A stretch of DNA of 64,000 nt, taken from Rhodosporidiobolus odoratus. Its lineage: Eukaryota; Basidiomycota; Microbotryomycetes; Sporidiobolales; Sporidiobolaceae. Shown here piece by piece: positions 23,301-35,221 of the stretch. The stretch is taken from the NCBI GenBank assembly GCA_034387635.1, contig JAOANU010000001.1, positions 2,356,001-2,420,000 on the forward strand, in the 5' to 3' direction. The notes under the pieces were generated by a model. That model worked only from the letters and a program-made list of their open reading frames with translations. It was not told where the DNA came from and did not search any database. Each line of letters opens with the position of its first letter. Within the stretch, counting starts at the first letter, position 1. The position numbers and the translations under genes are program-made.

Positions 23301-25322
23301 CTAGATCACCATCTCCTCCGTCAGCCTGAACTCGAGGCAGTACATAATCTTCCGAGGCGCCACGTCTCGTACATAGTGCAAGTTGAAGTCGGGCAGTCCA
23401 GGGTGGACCTCAAAACCCAATGCTTCAGTAGCGCGCTGCAAACCCAATGCCGATGAGCTCAACCGGAACAGGACAGAAGCAGACGCGAAAAGGTGGCCTG
23501 AAAAAAACGCTCACCTGACAGATATCCTCCACTGGCTTCTCCACCTCCTTGGTGAAGCAGTAACAGTGTACCACAGGTAACCCTCCCGCTTCCGCAATCG
23601 CTTTCGTCGCCTCCTCCGCTCCGACAAGGTCGAACAAACCTCGGTACAAGCCCGAATAGGCGTCTAAGAAGGTGAGAGCGGAGGCGGGGAGGTTCATGAT
23701 ATAGTGATTCGGGAGTCGACGTGTCTTGACAGGTACGGGCGATTCAGCTGATGCGGATGGTGGAAGTGGCGAAGCTGGTGACGTTGAAGTCGCTTGCGGT
23801 TTGGAGGAAGGTTCCGAAGCGACTGCTGCTGCAGTAGAACCTGCCTCGCGGGCTGTCCTTGCTGCACGTGCTCGTTTTGAGCGTTCTCGAGAGCTGAGAG
23901 GTGCTTCATATGCCGGGAAGGGGTCGTTCCAGATTGAGAGGACGGAACGGCGAATAAAGTCGCGTCCGTCTTCGTTGAAAGTACGGACTGTTCGGTCGAC
24001 CTGTGCTCGTTTGCCGCATTAACCTCTTGGGATACAGCAGGAATAGAGATACCTGGCAGTACGCACCTTATTCAACGCCGCATTCCCCTTTAGTGCCTCC
24101 GCACTGGCCGGATTCAAATCACTCGCCAATACCCCACATCCCTTCTTTCCAGACGGGATCGCAAACGGTCCTACTCCCGCAAATCCATCGACGATGACGT
24201 CGTTTGGGGAGAAGGTCGAGACGAGTCGGGCGTGCTCGGTTTGGAGGCGGCTGTTCCAGTAGACTTTGGAGAAGTCGAAGCGGAAGCGACAGTCGTGCTC
24301 GGCCTGGGAGCGTCGTTGGTAGTTGGCTCATGTCGAACAGGAAATGAACACATCGTAGACGCACCATCTCGACCTCAAAGTCGGCATCCCCGGCCAGAAC
24401 CTCCATCTGAAAATTTCGGTAGACGTTGTCAATCGAATCGAGTTTGTTGACTACAGTCCTCAGACTCTTGTTCTTCTACGCGCCGAAACTCAGAGATCAG
24501 CGTCTGCTCGAGAGAAAACAGAAGAAAGGGCAAGACTTGCGTCGAGGATGACCTGGCCGATGAGTTGCCGGTGAGGGAGGTATTGGTCGCGAAGGTTGAG
24601 GTGGGCTATAGAGGCACGACTCAGTTAGACGAAGCAAAGCGGGGCATAGCAATGCCTTACCGATGTGTCCCACTTGACTGAAAGCGGTAGGCGACTCATC
24701 AAGCAAGTCTTCCGGGAGGATTGCCTGCAAAACCTGGTCTGCGCCGCTGTAGGCCAGGTAAGCTCTCGTTTCTCCGCGCAAGGAGAGCACGGACTACGCA
24801 CCTGAAGTCCAGTACTCGTAGCCGACTTTGACAGAGTCGTCGACGAGTTCCGCCTCGCTGGTTTTCAGGATGTCGAGGAGTTCTTGCGGCAGTTGAGCTG
24901 TTTCTCGAGCGGATGTGAGCGAGTTACAGGAGGCCTAAAGTCTGTGGGAGTCGTACCCTGGTCTGCGGTGCGAAGGAGAACCCGGCGGTGGTGTTGTGAG
25001 GGGTCTGCGACGACGGCAGGGAGCCCTCGCAGGCGAAGAACGAAGCTGTTGTCCGCAGATTTAGCTCGTCTTGAGCGATCAAGTCAGACAGAGCGGAGGG
25101 AAGATCTACGCACTCTTTTCCGTCCTGCTTGAGGAACTGGGTGGTGCGGCTGGCGGGTAATCGAGCGGCAAGAAGCGGTAAAGTGGTGTTGAAAGCGGAC
25201 CTGTCGAGTTGGCTCATTCCACGGTTGATGGGAGGTTCGAGTGTAGGTTGAGGCATGGCTGTTGAGGATGACATTCTTGATAATCTAGCTAGCCAGGGAG
25301 ACAAGCGAGTAAAGGTGAGCAT
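23301..25322 (-). CDS. TRM5: tRNA (guanine37-N1)-methyltransferase Trm5
   Basis: Transfers methyl from S-adenosylmethionine to N1 of G37 next to the anticodon, preventing frameshifts. Blocks seen in order: PPINRGMSQLDRSAF (N-terminal D1 region), RGETRAYLAYSG, GHIAHLNLRDQYLPHR, DGFAGVGPFAIPSGKKG (SAM-binding loop), SDLNPAS, NLPASALTFLDAYSG (NPP-like catalytic loop written NLPAS) and CYCFTKE. The final exon has the C-terminal block HYVRDVAPRKIMYCLEFRL. Several introns interrupt it. Two in-frame ATGs exist: 25322, giving the Arg/Leu-rich leader MLTFTRLSPWLARLSRM, and 25274. The longer form looks like a mitochondrial targeting peptide. It is transcribed divergently from the Mpo1-like gene. Confidence 0.93.
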
Positions 25323-25965
25323 ATGCTTCGACTCGAGTGGAAACTTTCGACATTTCGCTGCTCTCTTTCTTCCTCATCACTTTTTGCCTAGCTTCTCTCG
25401 CTTGGGGTCGCTGGGGAGATCTTCACTGCATACGGGCGCTGGAGCATAGTTTGCTGGTTCTCTCTGTACGTCCCATCTCCCGCATCTCCCTTGGAACGCG
25501 CCCCCCTCCCTCGCTCAATCCCATCTCTACATGATGTCTCCCGCGTCTCCTTTGCCGGAACGCGGGTAGTTATCCCTGACCTAGCAAAGGCTGCGACTAC
25601 GGTCCTGCTGATTAACTGCCGACACTTGTGTAAAACCCTGACCCTCAAGGTGGGAGAGAAACGGAGGACGCGCTGCACAATCATGACCAGACTCGTTCTG
25701 TAGTAGATGCTGACCTTGCCCTCTGCGCTTTACAGGTTCTTTCGCTTCGTGTCCATCGCGGGTTGGGGGAATGGGACGCTGGGTTAGGTTGAAGCAGGGA
25801 GGTGCGAGGTGGCAGGAGGGTTCTTAGCGACGGAAGGGTACCTGCTGGTGCGCTGTGCAATGCTGTTTGCTTTATACAATCGCCGGGGTCATCTTGAGGC
25901 TGTGAGGCTTTATCCGTTGCCTTGGCTCAACGCGTGCTTCTCTGCTTCTTCCACCTCACATTGCC

Positions 25966-26810
25966 ATGTCGTCGCTCTCGAGCAAGTCTACGACCGCAGT
26001 GAACCCGACCTACACTCCTCAGCCGTACAGTGCGACTGGCTACCGTTCCTTCCGCTCATTCTAGTGCGCGGTCCTCCACCGATTTTCCCCACTTCTCGGG
26101 TAGAAGGATGACCGTTCCCGCACTGTACTACGCAGCCCATACTACCTTGGCGAGCACAGTAATGCTACCTGTGTACGTTGCGCTGGCGCCGGCGTGATTT
26201 GCATGTTCGGCGACTGAATTTTCTGATGTCTTCCTTCGAGCAGCGTCGGCTGCATGTACGTCCCGATCCTGTCCCCTGGTCGCGCCAGCGGTGCTCACGA
26301 CACTCTCACAGCTCGTCGGCACCACTCTCGCCCTGAGCGCCCTCACCCGCGCCGCCCTGGCGACTCTCCCCCTCCTCTTCATTTTGCCAACCAAAGACAC
26401 GCAGAAAAAACTCGACGTGCTCAAGTTTGGCAGCGAGGGATGGAAGAGCGTTGGGAAATTGGCGCTGGGAGGAGTGATGCAGGGGTATATTTGGGCTTGG
26501 TATGTTTAGTTGGCTAGTCTTTCAGTCCTGCCTTTTCTTCCTAAGGACAATTGTTCTGTCTGCTCAACATTTGGGTGGGGCTGACGGCGACTGCCTACAG
26601 GATCGGCCACTTCTTCTTCGAAAAGAACAAGGTGCGCAACTCCCTTCGGCCCGACCAGTTTTCTTCCCTTTCCTTGCGCCCTCTCAGGACAACTTGGCAC
26701 TTACCGTCTCATTCTCTCTTCAGCCCGCCACCTTCAAGCACCCCTTCTATTCGTTCCTCGGTGATTTGCGTTTCTGGGCAGAAGTCGTTATGGGCAAGAG
26801 GCGGCCGTGA
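25966..26810 (+). CDS. Mpo1/DUF962-family membrane dioxygenase
   Basis: Six exons (25966-26063, 26136-26172, 26244-26255, 26312-26499, 26601-26631, 26724-26810) give 150 residues. The order is typical of the family: FRSFYPYYLGEHSNATCRR near the start, an LVGTTLALSAL membrane segment, a second hydrophobic stretch (TLPLLFILP), then GYIWAWIGHFFFEKNKPATF and KHPFYSFLGDLRFW. Conserved histidines in GEHSN, RRLH, GHFFFEKN and KHP are the expected iron ligands. Yeast Mpo1 oxidises 2-hydroxy fatty acids at the ER during phytosphingosine breakdown; the same reaction is inferred here. Exon 3 is only 12 nt (CGT CGG CTG CAT) and supplies one of the histidines. Confidence 0.88.
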
Positions 26811-28033
26811 GAAGCTGGAAATGGTTGAGGTGAAGGAGGTTCCTACTATGCTCCAACAACCCTTCGTACAGTCTTTCGGCACATCGCAGAAGGGCTCAGT
26901 CGTGCGACGATAGGTAGCAGGGGAGGAAAAAGCCGGGTGATTGCAAGTGTGAGCAACGGAAAGAAGGGAAGAAAAGCAATCGAGCTGGACAGGCGTCCTA
27001 CGTTCACGTCAGAAGCTCCGTACAGCAGCCAGACGAGCTAGACGAGCGCTCAAGTACAAAGTGACTGCGCTCACACACACGATCATACGTATGAGTTTCG
27101 CAAAGTAAGCTCTGTTGAGCGAAGCCGAACTTGAGTATCCCCACTACGCTTGCATCGTCAGTACGCTCACTCGTTTCCGCTTTCATGAATGTGGTGAGAA
27201 GCGTGCTGCTCGGCCACGACCATGCGCCGCTCGGAGCGTCTGTTGTGCAGGATGTGGTTGACTGACGAGAAACTGGAGGGGCTCTCACATGCCGGCATAC
27301 AGACGGACGAACTCGGGCCCTATTGCATGCTCTGAGCTAGGATCCTGCGGTCGAGATGCGGGTACTCCGGGATTGGCAGCGCGGCATCGAGGGGAGTTGC
27401 CGAGCGGAGTTCGAGCAGGAGAGGGAGGAGGACTACGAGCCCGACACTCCTGCTAGAAGTACGTGCGTCTCGCGCAAGCCATTGTCGGTACCCTCGGAGT
27501 ATGGTCTGAACAGATCGCCAAACCCATCGCAGAGTCGCATGCGCTTGCTTCGTCGTTGCCGCCTTGTCTTGCCGGCCGCCGCTTTTTCCTGGTCTTTCCC
27601 GCATCTCCCGCTCGGCCGTTACTACACTCCTCAAGACGCTGCACAAGTCCCACCGCTCGGAAGGAGTCGAGATTGCGCCGGCAGCGAGGACGATTCGTGT
27701 TGACTCATGCAGCGCGAAAAACGCGTCCGACGCGTACATTCCGGAAAAGCGACGACCTTATGCCGCCGCGTCTTCGACTTCTTCGCCTCTGCTTTCCGGG
27801 AAGCCTTTCCGAAGGTCTGGACGAAGAGTGATCGAATCCGCGAAGGACGGCGGTACCCTCCGCGTGAGTGGGAGGAACCTTGGCCAGAGCACCCGGACTT
27901 GCGGACCCTCTCTACTTCCGTGGCCAGGCAACATCTCGCCCGGCTGGGTGGTCTGCTGTGCGTGTCTTCCTTCTTTCTTCGTCTTGCTGCGTCTCCTGTT
28001 CGTACTTCTCTTTCCCCGTCAACCGACCCGACG
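26811..28033. other. Intergenic, upstream region of the cysteine-rich gene
   Basis: 1.2 kb with no conserved protein block on either strand. The longest frames (27320-27739 minus, 27564-28037 plus) overlap and resemble nothing I recognise. It presumably holds the promoter and 5' leader of the secreted protein that starts at 28034. Confidence 0.6.
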
Positions 28034-31000
28034 ATGAAGGTCCTCGCTCTGCTTGGCCTGGCCTCGTCTTCCATCGCTCTTTCCACTCTCAACGACTCTA
28101 CTAGTTCCTCCATTCTCTCCCGTCGAGCCACCACAACTTGCACGAATGGGTACGCTCCTCCCCTTTTTCCTACACCAGGAATAGTAGTATTGACTGATCC
28201 CCTTTTTTCCGTCTGCAGTTTCTCCGCCGTCCGCTCAACCATCGCAAACCGGGGCGCCTGTAAGTGCCGCTCGCCAAAAGTTACTACCCTCGACGGGCAG
28301 AGCTGCGTGTCGTCCTGCCTAAGGGGGAGTTACAACGGCGGCAGTGGCGCCTGCGTCTCTTGCCCCGATACGGTCGCAACTTGCACAGATGCCAACACCG
28401 CTACCTCCTGGTGCGTCTGATCCATATAGCTGTATTGCTACAAAGACTAATCCCTATCCCCGCAGCTCGAAGGGCTATTTCCTTAGCGGCACCACCTGCG
28501 TTTCTTCCTGCCCGCTCAACACCTATGTCAACTCCAAGGGTAAGCAAAGCCCCGTCTCCTCGCTGCCGAGTGCCTCTCTGACATGTCACCTCCTTCGAAG
28601 CCTCCTGCGTTGCGTGTGCCGACGCAGACGCCGCTCAGTGCTCGAACAACGGCGCTACTGCCATTTCCTGGTACGCCGCTTTTTCCTTCGCTTCCCTTGT
28701 TGACCGCGGGTTGACCTCATCCACCCTGGCGAACTCCAGTATGACCAAGTACCTCTACAACGGCGTCTGCCTCGACGCTACCGTCATCCCTTCCGGCTAC
28801 TACGCCGACACGACCAGTAAGTCTTCGATTCCTGTCTTCCTTCCCTGGTCTTCCGTATGCGCATTGTATAGCGAAGTTGATTACTGTCGAGTGACCTGCA
28901 GCCAATACTGTCAAGGCTTGCGACGCTACTGTCAAAACTTGCACAGGTACTGGTCCGGGTCAGGCGACTTCTTGGTGAGCTCTACTCCTCCATGTACATC
29001 CTATTACCCAGCCGCGTCTCAAACCGCCGCGACTGTGGGACGTAGCACTGATCGTGTCCCATCGCCCGTTCCGCAGTGCCCGGGTTAGCGGCGTTCAGTA
29101 CTACCTCACCCTCGACGGAAACTGCAAGCAATCCTGCGCCTCGAACGAGTACATCGACAAGCGCCTCAACGCTTGCGAGGCTTGCGACTCTACCGCGCTG
29201 ACCTGCGACGCAGCCGGCGCGATCACCTGGTACGCTTACTGTTTTTCTCCCGATCTCCTCCTGTTGACTTTCCCTCCATCATCGATTCCTTACTGTATCC
29301 GGTCGCAGCGGCAAGGACTCGGAAGGCGTTCAGTTCTTCCTCACTCCGACGAAGAAGTGTGTATTCGCTGAAAATGGCCCCGCAGGGTATTGGCCTGACT
29401 ACTGTACGTCAATGGTACCGTTTCCCTTTCCTTCTAGTCGTAGGGTTCGCTCACCATTTCCCTCCCTCATTGCTTAGCCACCAACACCTTCGCTCCTTGC
29501 CAAGACGGCGCTACTTCCTGTCTTGGCTCAGGGGCTGGCGAGGCTTTGACGTGGTGCGTGCCTTCTCCGCGCTCTTGAGCCGGATCTGCTGCTGATAATC
29601 CTCACTTTCTCGCAGCGGTAAGCAGGCCGACGGGACTCCCGTATTCTGGACTCCAGCTGCAGGTAGTGAGAGCTGCTCGGGTCGCTGCCGTCGCACTCTT
29701 GAGCGTGGCCTCGGAGACTGCGTCGTTGCGGCGTCTTGCCCAGCCGCGACTTGGGCTGATTCGGGTGAGGCTTTCCCCTTCACTCGCTTCGATAGAGTGA
29801 GGCTGATTCAAAATCGCTGCGTCCCACAGTCACCTCGACCTGCGTTTCCTGCGACGAAGACGAGACTGCTTGCACTAGTAATGGTGAAGGAAGCGCTCTA
29901 GCCTGGTGCGTTCACCCTCGTTTCACCTTCGCTCCTTGATGGTGAGCTCACACTGAACCTCTTCGTGCACTTCGCAGCAAGAGCGGTCTCTACCTTTCCG
30001 CCGACCACAATTGCCTGACTGCTGACCAGTGCAAGGCTAGCGGCGCATACTTCCCGGACGCTGGCAAGTTCATCGGTTCCCCAGCTCGTGCGGCCCTTAT
30101 AGCTAACCTGCTCTCCGCTTGCCAGACACCGGGGCTTGCTCAACTTGTGACCCGGGAGAGCTTGCTTGCACGGACAACGGCCTTGGCTTCGCTACTGCTT
30201 GGTGAGCTTTTCCCCACTCTCCGATTCCTTTTCTCCCGTGGGACAAGTGCTAAATCCCTTTGTCGTCGTTGTAGCGGTACCAACACGGACGGTGCACAGC
30301 TCTACCTTTACCAAGGTGACTGGTGCGTTGTCCTCTTCTTTTCTTTCCGGTACGCTAGAGCTGCGCTAGACGCATTTGCCTATCTGTTGGCAGTGTTGCC
30401 GCTACCGACTGCCCTACCGCCTACTTTGCCGACGGCGCCACCAAATCTTGCCAAGCTTGCGATGCTGGCGCTCTAACCTGCACTGGCCACTCTGCTGCTT
30501 TAACCTGCGGTGCATCCGCCCAGGGTGGTCGTCTCTACTTGAACATCGACGGCATGTGTGTCAACCCTGGTGCTTGCGACGCTTCAACTTTCCCCGATGC
30601 CTACAGTCCGTGACTTCCTTCCTTTTTTGCAATTTCGCTCAACTCACTGTTTCTGGTCGAGTAGCTCGTCATTGCGAGAGTTGTAGCCTACTCGACGAGG
30701 ACGCCGCTACCTGCACCACTCCTACTACTCTCACCTGGTGGGTATCGTTTCGCGGCCGGTGCAAAGGGGCTTTGCTGACCGCGTTCCTTTCGATATCACA
30801 GCACAAACAACTTCTTCTGGGAATCCGCTTGCACGTCAACCTGCCCATCGCGCTACTACGGCAATACCGACACCCATGTCTGCACACCCTGCACCGACAC
30901 CGACGCCCTAACTTGCAACGCCAACGAAGCTTTGTCGTGCGCAACCGAATTCCTCAGCGATGGAGCCTGCGTCCCGTCCTGTCCCTACAACACCTACGCC

Positions 31001-31672
31001 GTCGGGCATGTCTGCACCTCTTGCGCCGATCCCTCAGCCGTCTACTGCGACTCGGAAGGTGTCGCCACCCTCTGCGAGCCGGGTACCTCACTCTCGAACG
31101 GAGCCTGCGTTTCAACCTGCCCTTCCGGCACGTTCTCGAAGGCGACAGGACCCGACTTTGGCCGCTCGTGCGTGGCGTGCTCAACTGTTTCGCCCGATGC
31201 TGCCACTTGTGACTCAAACGGAGCGGCCACTTCGTGTTCGACTCTGTTCCTTTCTGGGTCTTCTTGCGTTGCGTCGTGCCCTTCGAACACTATCACTGGA
31301 GGTAAGTCACGGTTCAGCCACGTCACTCATCGCTACTTGAGCTGATTACCAACGAGTCTTTCAATAGCCAACGCCTGCAAGACCTGCCCTTACAGCCAGT
31401 TCGCAGATTGTGGGTTCATTCCTTTTCTCATCTCTGTCCCCTCGCTTACGACCGCTCTCTTTCAGTCTCGACCAATACCTGCAAGTCTTGTCGCTCCAAG
31501 TTCCCCCATGCGACTGGTTGCACTGCGACCGCTCCGACGTACTGGTAAGTCTCATTTATCCTGTCCGGCCTTCCCAACCTGTTATTTTCCTGCTGATTGT
31601 TCCTTCTTTGCTCAGCGACACCTACTATACCCTCAGCAGTAACGGTCTCTCCTGTGTCGCCTCCGCTTAAGA
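28034..31672 (+). CDS. Large cysteine-rich secreted protein built of repeated exon modules
   Basis: Starts MKVLALLGLASSSIALS, a clear signal peptide, with a likely dibasic processing site (SRRATTT) after it. The mature part is a chain of Cys-rich modules of about 40-60 residues, each running roughly C..C....Y..G..C..C......C....A.TSC, for example SCVSSCLRGSYNGGSGACVS and VSCPDTVATCTDANTATSC. They resemble furin-like or growth-factor-receptor cysteine repeats. I count around a dozen modules in more than 15 exons, and introns repeatedly fall after TG of a Cys codon. There is no transmembrane segment or GPI tail: it ends GLSCVASA and TAA at 31670-31672. One intron (30064-30125) uses a GC donor. 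The function is unknown; a wall-associated or extracellular role is inferred. The paralog at 5464-7846 is shorter and broken. Confidence 0.75.
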
Positions 31673-32359
31673 TTCGTTACCTCCCTCTTTGGCATTCTTC
31701 TTCTAGATACCCCAATGCCCTATCGAGTTTTGTCCTTTGCATGGTTCTCCTTCTTGCTTTGTTTTTTCGGACTAGGATTTTGTTAGCAGTGCCTTACAGA
31801 TGGCTGCAACGTGCGCCGCTTTGTCTATCATACGGTCTGGACTTGCCAGATTTTAAAAGCTGGGTACCGACTTTTATCTTGCTACGAGCTGCACGGCTGA
31901 CGAGGGCGGGGCGTGTGAAGGACGAGGAAGGGATGCAATACGCTCGAACGGCCAGAAGCTGTATTGTCGAGGGATCTGCAGTAAGCGCCTATGCATCCAG
32001 ACAAGGCGGGACGCGAAGAGCCAAGGGACTATCGGGATTATAGCGGCGGTGCATGAGCGGCCGGGAACAAGCTGCAGATGCCTAGGCGTGGACACGCAGA
32101 GGAAGAAAAACTAGTCAATGCTTTACAGCCAAAATCGAAGACCGCCCTTCTCAATCCTTCAGTCTCGTCCGCGCTCGCAAAGCACCCGCATCGCAAAACT
32201 GCCGCTGCAACTGCGCCGGGTGAGACCCGGTCAAATCGCAGGACACAGAGAGGGCAAGCCCCAAGGGCGATAGACGGAGAACGACAGTAAGGGATAGGAA
32301 GGCGGGAAGAAAAAGAAACGACAGGAAAGGAAGATGGCGAGGAGCGCAAGTCGAGTGGC
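31673..32359. other. Intergenic between convergent genes
   Basis: About 690 bp between the stop of the cysteine-rich gene and the stop of eIF1. No conserved coding block is seen; it should hold the 3' untranslated regions of both. Confidence 0.6.
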
Positions 32360-33264
32360 TTAGAAACCGTGGACCCTGAGCAAGAGCGGATGGTGAGCGG
32401 TCAGACGGGCGGAAGATGCGTGGTACGAGAACATACTTGATGGTGTCCTTCTCGAGGCCTTCGTCGATGAGGATGTTGAAGATGTTCTGACGCTGGTCTC
32501 CTTGTAGCTGGATGACTGCGGAGAGTGCAAATAGACGTCAGCGCCAAAAAAGGGGGACCTCGCGGAGCCGGGACTGCAGAGCAAAGCAGACTGGAAGAGG
32601 AGGAAAAACGTACCCTTGCCCATCTCCTCGTGCTCGACAATGGAGCCGTTGCAAGCGAATTCCTCTGCAAAAGATATGACTCATTAGCATTCGCTTGAAT
32701 GCGTACACGACGCTCTACGCCGCAACGGTATGTACAGCGCAGCGCATAGAGTAGATAGGTGAACGCACTCTTGAAGGCCTTCAGGAGTTTCTTCGGGTCA
32801 TATTCGGTAGGGACTCCCTGGAGGGTGGTGATAGTCTTGCGGCCGTTGCGCTGCTGGATACGGATGTGGATGTGGTCGGCTGCAAGGATTGAAAGGCGAG
32901 ACCGGTCAGTACGAGTTGTCGGAGAATCCTGGGCGTCGTTGCGGGGGTACGCTTCGTTTCGCTCTTGGTGCACCGTCGCATCCGTCGCTTCAGCCGATCG
33001 CTGGTGCGCTGCTTCCGCCCGTTCCACCCCGGCCGATTACTACCCTCGGGTCCTCCCAATGCTACCAGAACTGCCAGTCTCGACCGTGCCTCACCTTGCT
33101 TAGTCTTCTTGACGTCAACTTCGACCTCTTCTTCTTCAACACCTTCGTCGGCGAAAGCGTCGTAGGGCTTGTTGAGAAGAGTGTTGCTCACTGCAAGTCG
33201 AAGGGGAGACGAACAAGATGCGGGATCAGCATATCAAAGTCAGCACAGCTACGGGTGGCTTACT
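32360..33264 (-). CDS. SUI1: Translation initiation factor eIF1 (Sui1)
   Basis: The initiation factor that keeps the 40S subunit scanning and controls start-codon choice. Blocks in order: SNTLLNKPYDAFADEG (N-terminal tail, acidic), HIHIRIQQRNGRKTITTLQG, DPKKLLKAFK, EEFACNGSIVEHEEMGKV, IQLQGDQRQNIFNILIDEG, KDTIKVHGF and stop. All are hallmark residues of the family, and the length (about 110 residues) is normal. At least five exons. The ATG is not contiguous in the DNA: A is the last base of the leader exon (33264, before a GTAAGC donor) and TG opens the next exon (33190). No other Met lies near the N-terminus. Confidence 0.93.
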
Positions 33265-34453
33265 ACGATGCTAAGTAGAGAGCTGGACGTACTAAAAGCG
33301 GGGCTAGAGACCAGAGAGGAGGTGTTGTCAAGTCGGGGGTGGAGGAGAGATGAATCAGCGTCTCTCGTCGCTGCGAGCTGTAGGACCAGACAGGCAGGTC
33401 TTACAAGAGTCTGACCGACGGTAAATAAGCTTGGGAAGCGCGGAGAGAGCCGGTGAGAGGGTGTAATGGTGAGAAATCGGTGGCGGTGAGCGGGAGCGAA
33501 TTTGACCAAGTCAGGATAACAATCTCACAGCTCGCTCGGATGAGCCCGTTAGCTAGCTCTAGAGCACGCCCGCAATGTGATACGATTTCTACCGCTGCTG
33601 ACTGGATTTTCAAAAAGCGATACCTCTCGCAGAAGATTCGGATTTCTTGCTGTTCTCCTCGGCGCCTTGCTCCAATCCTTGTTCTTTTGTTCCCGCGCAC
33701 TTGGAAGCCACGGTCGCCGCCTCCCCTTCTGCTGTCCTCTCCTCCAGCCGCAGCGCCTGACTGCGGGCAAAGCATTGGCATGCAGCTGTCTGGCACCGCT
33801 CCCTCCCCTGTGCATGACGGTGCAGAGGCAGCTCGATCTTGCTGTGAATATTTGGTGGAACACAGCCTAGCTCTAGCACAGCTCTGGTGCTCCAAAGTTA
33901 CTCCTTCCTCCGGAGGCTGCTCCGCGTCACTGCGAAGTCTGAGACATATGACGATGCGAGGAAAGCTCCTTTCTCAAGTTTGAGCAAACGCTGCTCAGCG
34001 CCTCTTGCTTTCTTGCCTTCCGTTATTAAGACACATACAGCTCATCTCCGTCTGCTCCATCTCACGCGTATCCCGTTCGTCCCCTGCTTCGCCCTTTCTT
34101 CGCCGTGACTTCCTCCTGACTTTGTTTGTTCATCTCTTGCTGCGGTCGTCTCGTCCTGGGTGGGTCGTCTTTGGGCAGACAAGGTGAGCTACCTATCTCT
34201 CGCTGGTCCTCTTCACCCCGGGCTACGGCGCGCAGGCGGGGGGCGCAAGGAGAAAAGGGTGTTTGGGAAGGTCAGGTGCTTGGTAACGGTGGCGACGCCT
34301 CCCTCCGGACAGGCAACCAAGACGGTTCTATAGCGGCACAGGCGACGGGCAGCCCAGCACAGAGAGCCTCGACATTGGACAGCTTTTCTGACCTTGTTTT
34401 CCCTCGACAGCACTTTCACGTCAACCAGTCCCAAATCCTAAACTAGTACAACC
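33265..34453. other. Divergent intergenic region, eIF1 leader and small-protein promoter
   Basis: About 1.2 kb separating the divergent starts of eIF1 (minus) and the 64-residue protein (plus). It includes the untranslated first exon of eIF1 just right of 33264. No conserved coding block was found. Pyrimidine-rich tracts occur at about 34000-34150. Confidence 0.55.
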
Positions 34454-34832
34454 ATGGGTGTCGTTTGCTCTGCCGTACGCTACATCTCCTGTCTCTCGTC
34501 TGGAACACCCGCTTACGATCGTCTTCCTGCAGATTGCCTCCATCTTCTCCGGTTCGCCATTTCGTCTTTTCATGTCTCCCTTCTGCGCCCAAGTCTGACC
34601 TCACTCTTCCCGATTTCTAGCGATTGGCCGCGGTATCATGGCCATCATCAGTGCCATCGGCTCTGTGTTGAACGCCATTGTCGGGTGCGTTACTATTTTT
34701 CTTCGCCGATCTGGCCTCCTGCTAATTCCTTTCCCACGCAGTGCCATTACCTCGGTCTTCGTCACCATCTTCTCGTGCCTCGGCGATATCTTCTGCTGCC
34801 GCTGCGGTGGACGCCGAGGGGGAAGAGTCTGA
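34454..34832 (+). CDS. Small fungal membrane-anchored protein (64 residues)
   Basis: Four exons (34454-34474, 34533-34551, 34621-34684, 34742-34832) sum to 195 nt. The protein starts MGVVCSA, with Gly2 and Cys5 placed as in N-myristoylated, palmitoylated proteins. A Ser/Ile/Ala/Val-rich amphipathic or membrane stretch follows (IASIFSAIGRGIMAIISAIG). A Cys-rich basic tail comes last (CCRCGGRRGGRV). Similar short Gly-Cys-led proteins with a CGG..RR tail occur in many fungi, but I know no function. An AATAAA-type signal lies about 190 bp past the stop (near 35026). Confidence 0.75.
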
Positions 34833-35221
34833 GCTGGGGCAGCCTGAGCCCCGAGAAAATCAGGCTTCTCTACCTTCCTCCCCACTCATCCTTCGTACAT
34901 AATTTTCCCTGCGACCCACGCTGTGCATAGTCTTTCGCTTTACCTTTGTAGCTACTCTTTACCTTTCTACCCACCCGTGTCTTTAGCGCGCAGAGATACC
35001 ACGACCTAATATCAAGCATTATTCAATAAACTCCAGCGATTGTGCCACCCGTTCTCCTAAGGGATGGCGAGCAGGCGAACACGAACAACGTCAAGTCACC
35101 AAGAGCGGGTGATTGCTGTTTATGAGCGAGAAAGGAGAAACTACGGTCTAGACGACACTGATCCTTCTTCTCGCGAGGAGCGTATCGTCACCTTAAGTAG
35201 CAGCCTACCACAGATATTGCA

